DNA of 64,000 nucleotides, taken from Saccharospirillum salsuginis (lineage in GTDB: Bacteria; Pseudomonadota; Gammaproteobacteria; Pseudomonadales; Natronospirillaceae). The notes below the pieces were generated by a model that ran no database searches, had not been told where the DNA came from, and worked only from the letters and a program-made list of their open reading frames with translations. The position numbers and the translations under genes were made by a program. Positions 61,357 to 64,000 of this stretch are shown here, piece after piece (within the stretch, counting starts at the first letter, position 1; the number at the start of each line of letters is the position of its first letter). Location of the stretch: positions 41,498 through 105,497 of the forward strand of contig NZ_BMXR01000016.1 in assembly GCF_014651855.1 (NCBI RefSeq), given 5' to 3'.

Positions 61357-62405
61357 TCCCAGGCCAGCCGCCGTCCCAGGCGGCTGGACTCCTCCGCGCG
61401 TTCCAGCGTGTAGAGCAGGGCGCGGGCTTCAAAGGTGCTGACCGGCGCCTTGTCTTCGCCCCGAATGGCCGCGGCCAATTGACGGTAATAGTGCCGGTAG
61501 TGGCCCGGCTCGGGGGCATCATCGGTGGTCTCGACGGTCCCGTCTTCCCGGGCGCTGAAACGTCGGGCGGTTTGTTCGGCGCCGAGCGACGGGTAGCCTG
61601 CCTGCCAGGGCATCTGATCCGCGCGTAATGCCGCTTCTTGTGGATCCAGCCCCCAGCATTGCCAACTGCCGTTTTCGAACCGGGCGTTGTAACGACGCAT
61701 GTCACCGGCCTCGAACGGTGTCGAACCGAGCGTGATCTCGAACCCGGCATAGTGCAGTTGTACATCGAACCAGTCGACGGTCTGGCCGCCGGGGCGCAGT
61801 ATCTTCAAGTTCGCGGTCAGGGCCTCGGGCGGGCCGAACAGGGCCAGTGCCTGATCGATCAGATGCGGGCCCAGGTCCCAAAAGATACCCGTACCTTCGC
61901 CCGGTTGTTCGCGCCAGCGTTGTTGTGGTGTCGGGCGGAATCGGTCGAATCGGGAATCCAGGTGTTTTAGTTGGCCGAGATCCTGGCTGTCGATCAGCTG
62001 TTTCAGGTGCAGGAAATCGCCGTCATAGCGACGGTTTTGATAGGCCGTGACCACCCGGTTTCGGCGTTCGGCCAGTTCGGCCAGGGTTTCCATCTGCTCC
62101 AGACGGGTGACCGCCGGTTTTTCCAGCAACACATGCTTGCCGGCCTCCAGCGCCGCCTTGGCCAGCGGGAAGTGCAGGTCGTTCGGTGCGGTGATGACAA
62201 TCAGATCCAGGTCACCCGCGCCGATCAGGGCATCGGTGTCGTCGGTGACCTCGGTGTTCGGGTAGCGCTGATGGACGGCATCCGGGTTGCGACTGTTCAC
62301 CCGCGTCAGCTCAAAGTCCTCCAGCAGTTCGATGAAAGGTGCGTGAAATACGCGACCCGACAGACCATACCCGACCAAACCGGTACGAATTGAGGATGTC
62401 CCCAT
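61347..62405 (-). CDS. Gfo/Idh/MocA-family oxidoreductase
   Basis: 352 residues. The N-terminal Rossmann fold reads GLVGYGLSGRVFHAPF (G-x-G-x-x-G), and the family motif EKPAVT, whose Lys acts in catalysis, is at about 98-103 (GKHVLLEKPAV). GTGIFWDLGPHLIDQAL matches the second conserved block with the active-site Asp and His. It probably oxidises or reduces a sugar or cyclitol with NAD(P). No pathway partner lies beside it. Confidence 0.92.
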   Translation of the reverse strand: MGTSSIRTGLVGYGLSGRVFHAPFIELLEDFELTRVNSRNPDAVHQRYPNTEVTDDTDALIGAGDLDLIVITAPNDLHFPLAKAALEAGKHVLLEKPAVTRLEQMETLAELAERRNRVVTAYQNRRYDGDFLHLKQLIDSQDLGQLKHLDSRFDRFRPTPQQRWREQPGEGTGIFWDLGPHLIDQALALFGPPEALTANLKILRPGGQTVDWFDVQLHYAGFEITLGSTPFEAGDMRRYNARFENGSWQCWGLDPQEAALRADQMPWQAGYPSLGAEQTARRFSAREDGTVETTDDAPEPGHYRHYYRQLAAAIRGEDKAPVSTFEARALLYTLERAEESSRLGRRLAWDYG

Positions 62406-62515
62406 GATGTTTTCCCGTTCTCGATGAAAGCGTTATCGCATTTAAGCGAGGGCGCGTGTCGTGCAGCAAGTATCAAACTGTAACAGGGCACATTCAGATT
62501 GCCTTGAAATGCATA

Positions 62516-62530
62516 TGAAAATAATTTGCA
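62516..62530 (+). promoter_or_regulatory. Fur-like box upstream of imelysin gene
   Basis: TGAAAATAATTTGCA fits 12 of the 14 defined positions of the 7-1-7 Fur consensus, inside a longer dyad bounded by GCATAT and ATATGC. It is 114 bases upstream of the start codon. Confidence 0.65.
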
Positions 62531-62643
62531 TATGCTATTAAGTTTGATAGCCTTTCGCGCTTGAGAACAGCAGGGACGTTGCCGATCCGCTCCGGGTGTG
62601 CACGCCCCCATCCCATACGAATCGAGTAATGAAGGAGTATTTC

Positions 62644-63882
62644 ATGTTCCGTCAGCTTTCCGCGGGTCTGGTCGCGGCGACATTCACAGCCGGTGCCCTT
62701 GCCGCCGCCCCCTCCAAAGACGCCATCGTTGAACAGTATGCCGACCTGGCGCTGGAAACCTACAACGCCTCCCTGAAATCCGCCAAAAAACTGGACGGTA
62801 AAATTGAAACCTTCCTGGACAACCCGTCCCAGAACACGCTGGAAAAAGCCAGGGCCGCCTGGATCGACGCGCGCGAGGATTATCAACAATCCGAAGTCTT
62901 CCGGTTCGGCAATCCGGTGGTCGATGATTGGGAAGGTCAGCTCAATGCCTGGCCGCTGGACGAAGGCCTGATCGACTACGTCGATGGCGACTATATTCAC
63001 GAACTGGGCAATCCCGGCGCCACGGCCAACCTGATCGCCAACACCGAGCTCCAGGTCGGCAGTGAGACTCTGGATGTCAGCGAATTCACACCGGAATTGC
63101 TGGCCTCCCTGAATGAACTGGGTGGCTCCGAGGCCAACGTGGCCACCGGCTATCACGCGATCGAATTTTTGTTGTGGGGACAGGATCTGAATGGCACGGC
63201 TGCCGGTGCGGGCGAGCGTCCCTACACCGACTTTGCTTCGGGCGAAGACTGCACCCACGGTCACTGTGACCGTCGGCGTGACTACCTCGCTACCGTTTCC
63301 GACCTGTTGATCCAGGATTTGGAGTGGATGGTCGCCCAGTGGGACGACGGCCAGAGCGACAATTACCGCGCAACCCTGCTGAACGAGCCGACCGACAATG
63401 CCCTGCGCCGCGTCTTTTATGGCATGGGCAGCTTGGCATTGGGTGAGTTGGCCGGTGAGCGGATGAAGGTCGCTCTATCGGCTTTCTCCACCGAGGACGA
63501 GCACGACTGCTTCTCCGACAACACCCATAACTCGCATTTTTACAATGCCCGGGGAATCCGCAACGTCTATACCGGCACATTCGGCCGGTTCGGCGGCGGT
63601 CCGTCCATCCGTAAGTTCCTTAAGGACGAGAACCCGGAACTGGCCGAGCGCGCCGACGAAGCCTTCGCCAATACTGAAGCGGCGTTGCAGCGTCTGGTCG
63701 ATTCCGCCGAGCAGGACGATGTGCATTTCGATCAACTGATCGCGATGGACAACACCGACGGTCACGAGATGGTGCGTTCCGCCATTGACGCCCTGGTGGT
63801 TGAAGCCCGGGTGATCGAAGACATGGCCCTGGCGTTGGGGATCGATCGGTTGAATCCGGACAACGCCGATCACGATTTCTGA
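62644..63882 (+). CDS. imelysin-family iron-regulated periplasmic protein
   Basis: 412 residues from ATG 62644 with AAGGAG upstream and a signal peptide (MFRQLSAGLVAATFTAGALAA). Features of the imelysin family: FRFGNPVVDDWEGQLNAWPLDEGLIDYVD, the GxHxxE motif as GYHAIEFLLWGQDLNG, and DCFSDNTHNSHFYNARGI. Imelysins are exported, helical, iron-responsive proteins linked to ferrous iron or metal uptake. The Fur-like box upstream agrees with iron control. Confidence 0.93.
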   Translation: MFRQLSAGLVAATFTAGALAAAPSKDAIVEQYADLALETYNASLKSAKKLDGKIETFLDNPSQNTLEKARAAWIDAREDYQQSEVFRFGNPVVDDWEGQLNAWPLDEGLIDYVDGDYIHELGNPGATANLIANTELQVGSETLDVSEFTPELLASLNELGGSEANVATGYHAIEFLLWGQDLNGTAAGAGERPYTDFASGEDCTHGHCDRRRDYLATVSDLLIQDLEWMVAQWDDGQSDNYRATLLNEPTDNALRRVFYGMGSLALGELAGERMKVALSAFSTEDEHDCFSDNTHNSHFYNARGIRNVYTGTFGRFGGGPSIRKFLKDENPELAERADEAFANTEAALQRLVDSAEQDDVHFDQLIAMDNTDGHEMVRSAIDALVVEARVIEDMALALGIDRLNPDNADHDF

Positions 63883-63895
63883 TCGAAACTTCCAG

Positions 63896-63916
63896 GGTAG
63901 GGTGGGCATCGAGGCT
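63896..63916. repeat. partial GTAGGGTGGGC REP copy
   Basis: GTAGGGTGGGCATCG follows the imelysin stop; the second half of the palindrome is missing. Same family as 14747 and 58203. Confidence 0.6.
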
Positions 63917-63976
63917 GTGAAAGTATCCCTTCTTTAAGGTTAAAATCACGGCTTGCTATTCAAAAGGAGCTTTCCA

Positions 63977-64000
63977 GTGCCTGCCCGCCGCTACAAAACC
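63977..64000 (+). CDS. start of a protein gene, cut by the window end
   Basis: GTG 63977 lies seven bases after AAGGAGC and reads PARRYKT after the start. Only eight codons are visible, so the product cannot be named. Confidence 0.4.

Overview
The window looks like the chromosome of a heterotrophic gammaproteobacterium with GC-rich core genes, probably a marine or saline member of the Oceanospirillales/Saccharospirillaceae type. This rests on gene content only: DctD-type regulator, methylglyoxal synthase, carbohydrate ABC importers under LacI-type operators, NnrS, imelysin, a type VI VgrG and integron remnants. I see no rRNA or tRNA gene and no CRISPR array.

Layout. 1-0.43 kb: 3' end of a DctD-like sigma-54 activator. 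0.6-11.6 kb: an AT-richer island with a Sec-exported RHS protein split into a long shell gene and a short plug/toxin gene that has its own signal peptide, an immunity gene, a second orphan immunity-like gene, an IS4 remnant, an exact-length 392-bp duplicate of the shell/plug junction, and a broken IS66 element inserted in the start of a second plug gene. 11.7-18 kb: housekeeping genes (membrane protein, CHASE2 adenylate cyclase, VanZ, mgsA, a MoaD/ThiS-like protein with a BNR propeller, YitT). 18-22.8 kb: two tandem paralogous family-5 solute-binding proteins and a LacI-family regulator. 22.8-29.1 kb: a GFA protein and a double-length UvrA. 29.2-36.2 kb: an MNT-HEPN protein, then a type VI module (VgrG-LysM carrier, AHH nuclease effector, Imm11-like immunity protein).

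36.2-49.9 kb is the most striking region: a decayed chromosomal integron. An IntI pseudogene (about 49.46-49.85 kb, + strand) diverges from two cassettes on the - strand. Each cassette ends in a canonical attC site with an unpaired G in its L'' box and with R''/R' boxes that match the cassette's own 5' end. The first holds one unknown gene. The second, by these boundaries, is about 11.6 kb long and holds a complete type I restriction-modification operon (hsdM, truncated rhuM, hsdS, hsdR) with a DUF1837-like nuclease and Ski2-like helicase pair (Hachiman/AbpAB-like) between hsdM and hsdS. Five of its six gene junctions overlap by a few bases.

50-56.7 kb: a sugar ABC importer (family-1 binding protein and two permeases), GH1 beta-glucosidase and a family-3 binding protein. 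The importer promoter carries operators of the same CTGTAA-N4-TTACAG type as those around the LacI gene at 21.8 kb, so it is probably one beta-glucoside regulon. 56.7-64 kb: NnrS with an NsrR-like site, DUF1223 protein, PrpE, a Gfo/Idh/MocA oxidoreductase, imelysin with a Fur-like box, and the first codons of another gene.

Scattered between genes are five copies of a roughly 100-190 bp structured repeat whose long terminal arms differ between copies but remain complementary, plus GTAGGGTGGGC-type REP elements.
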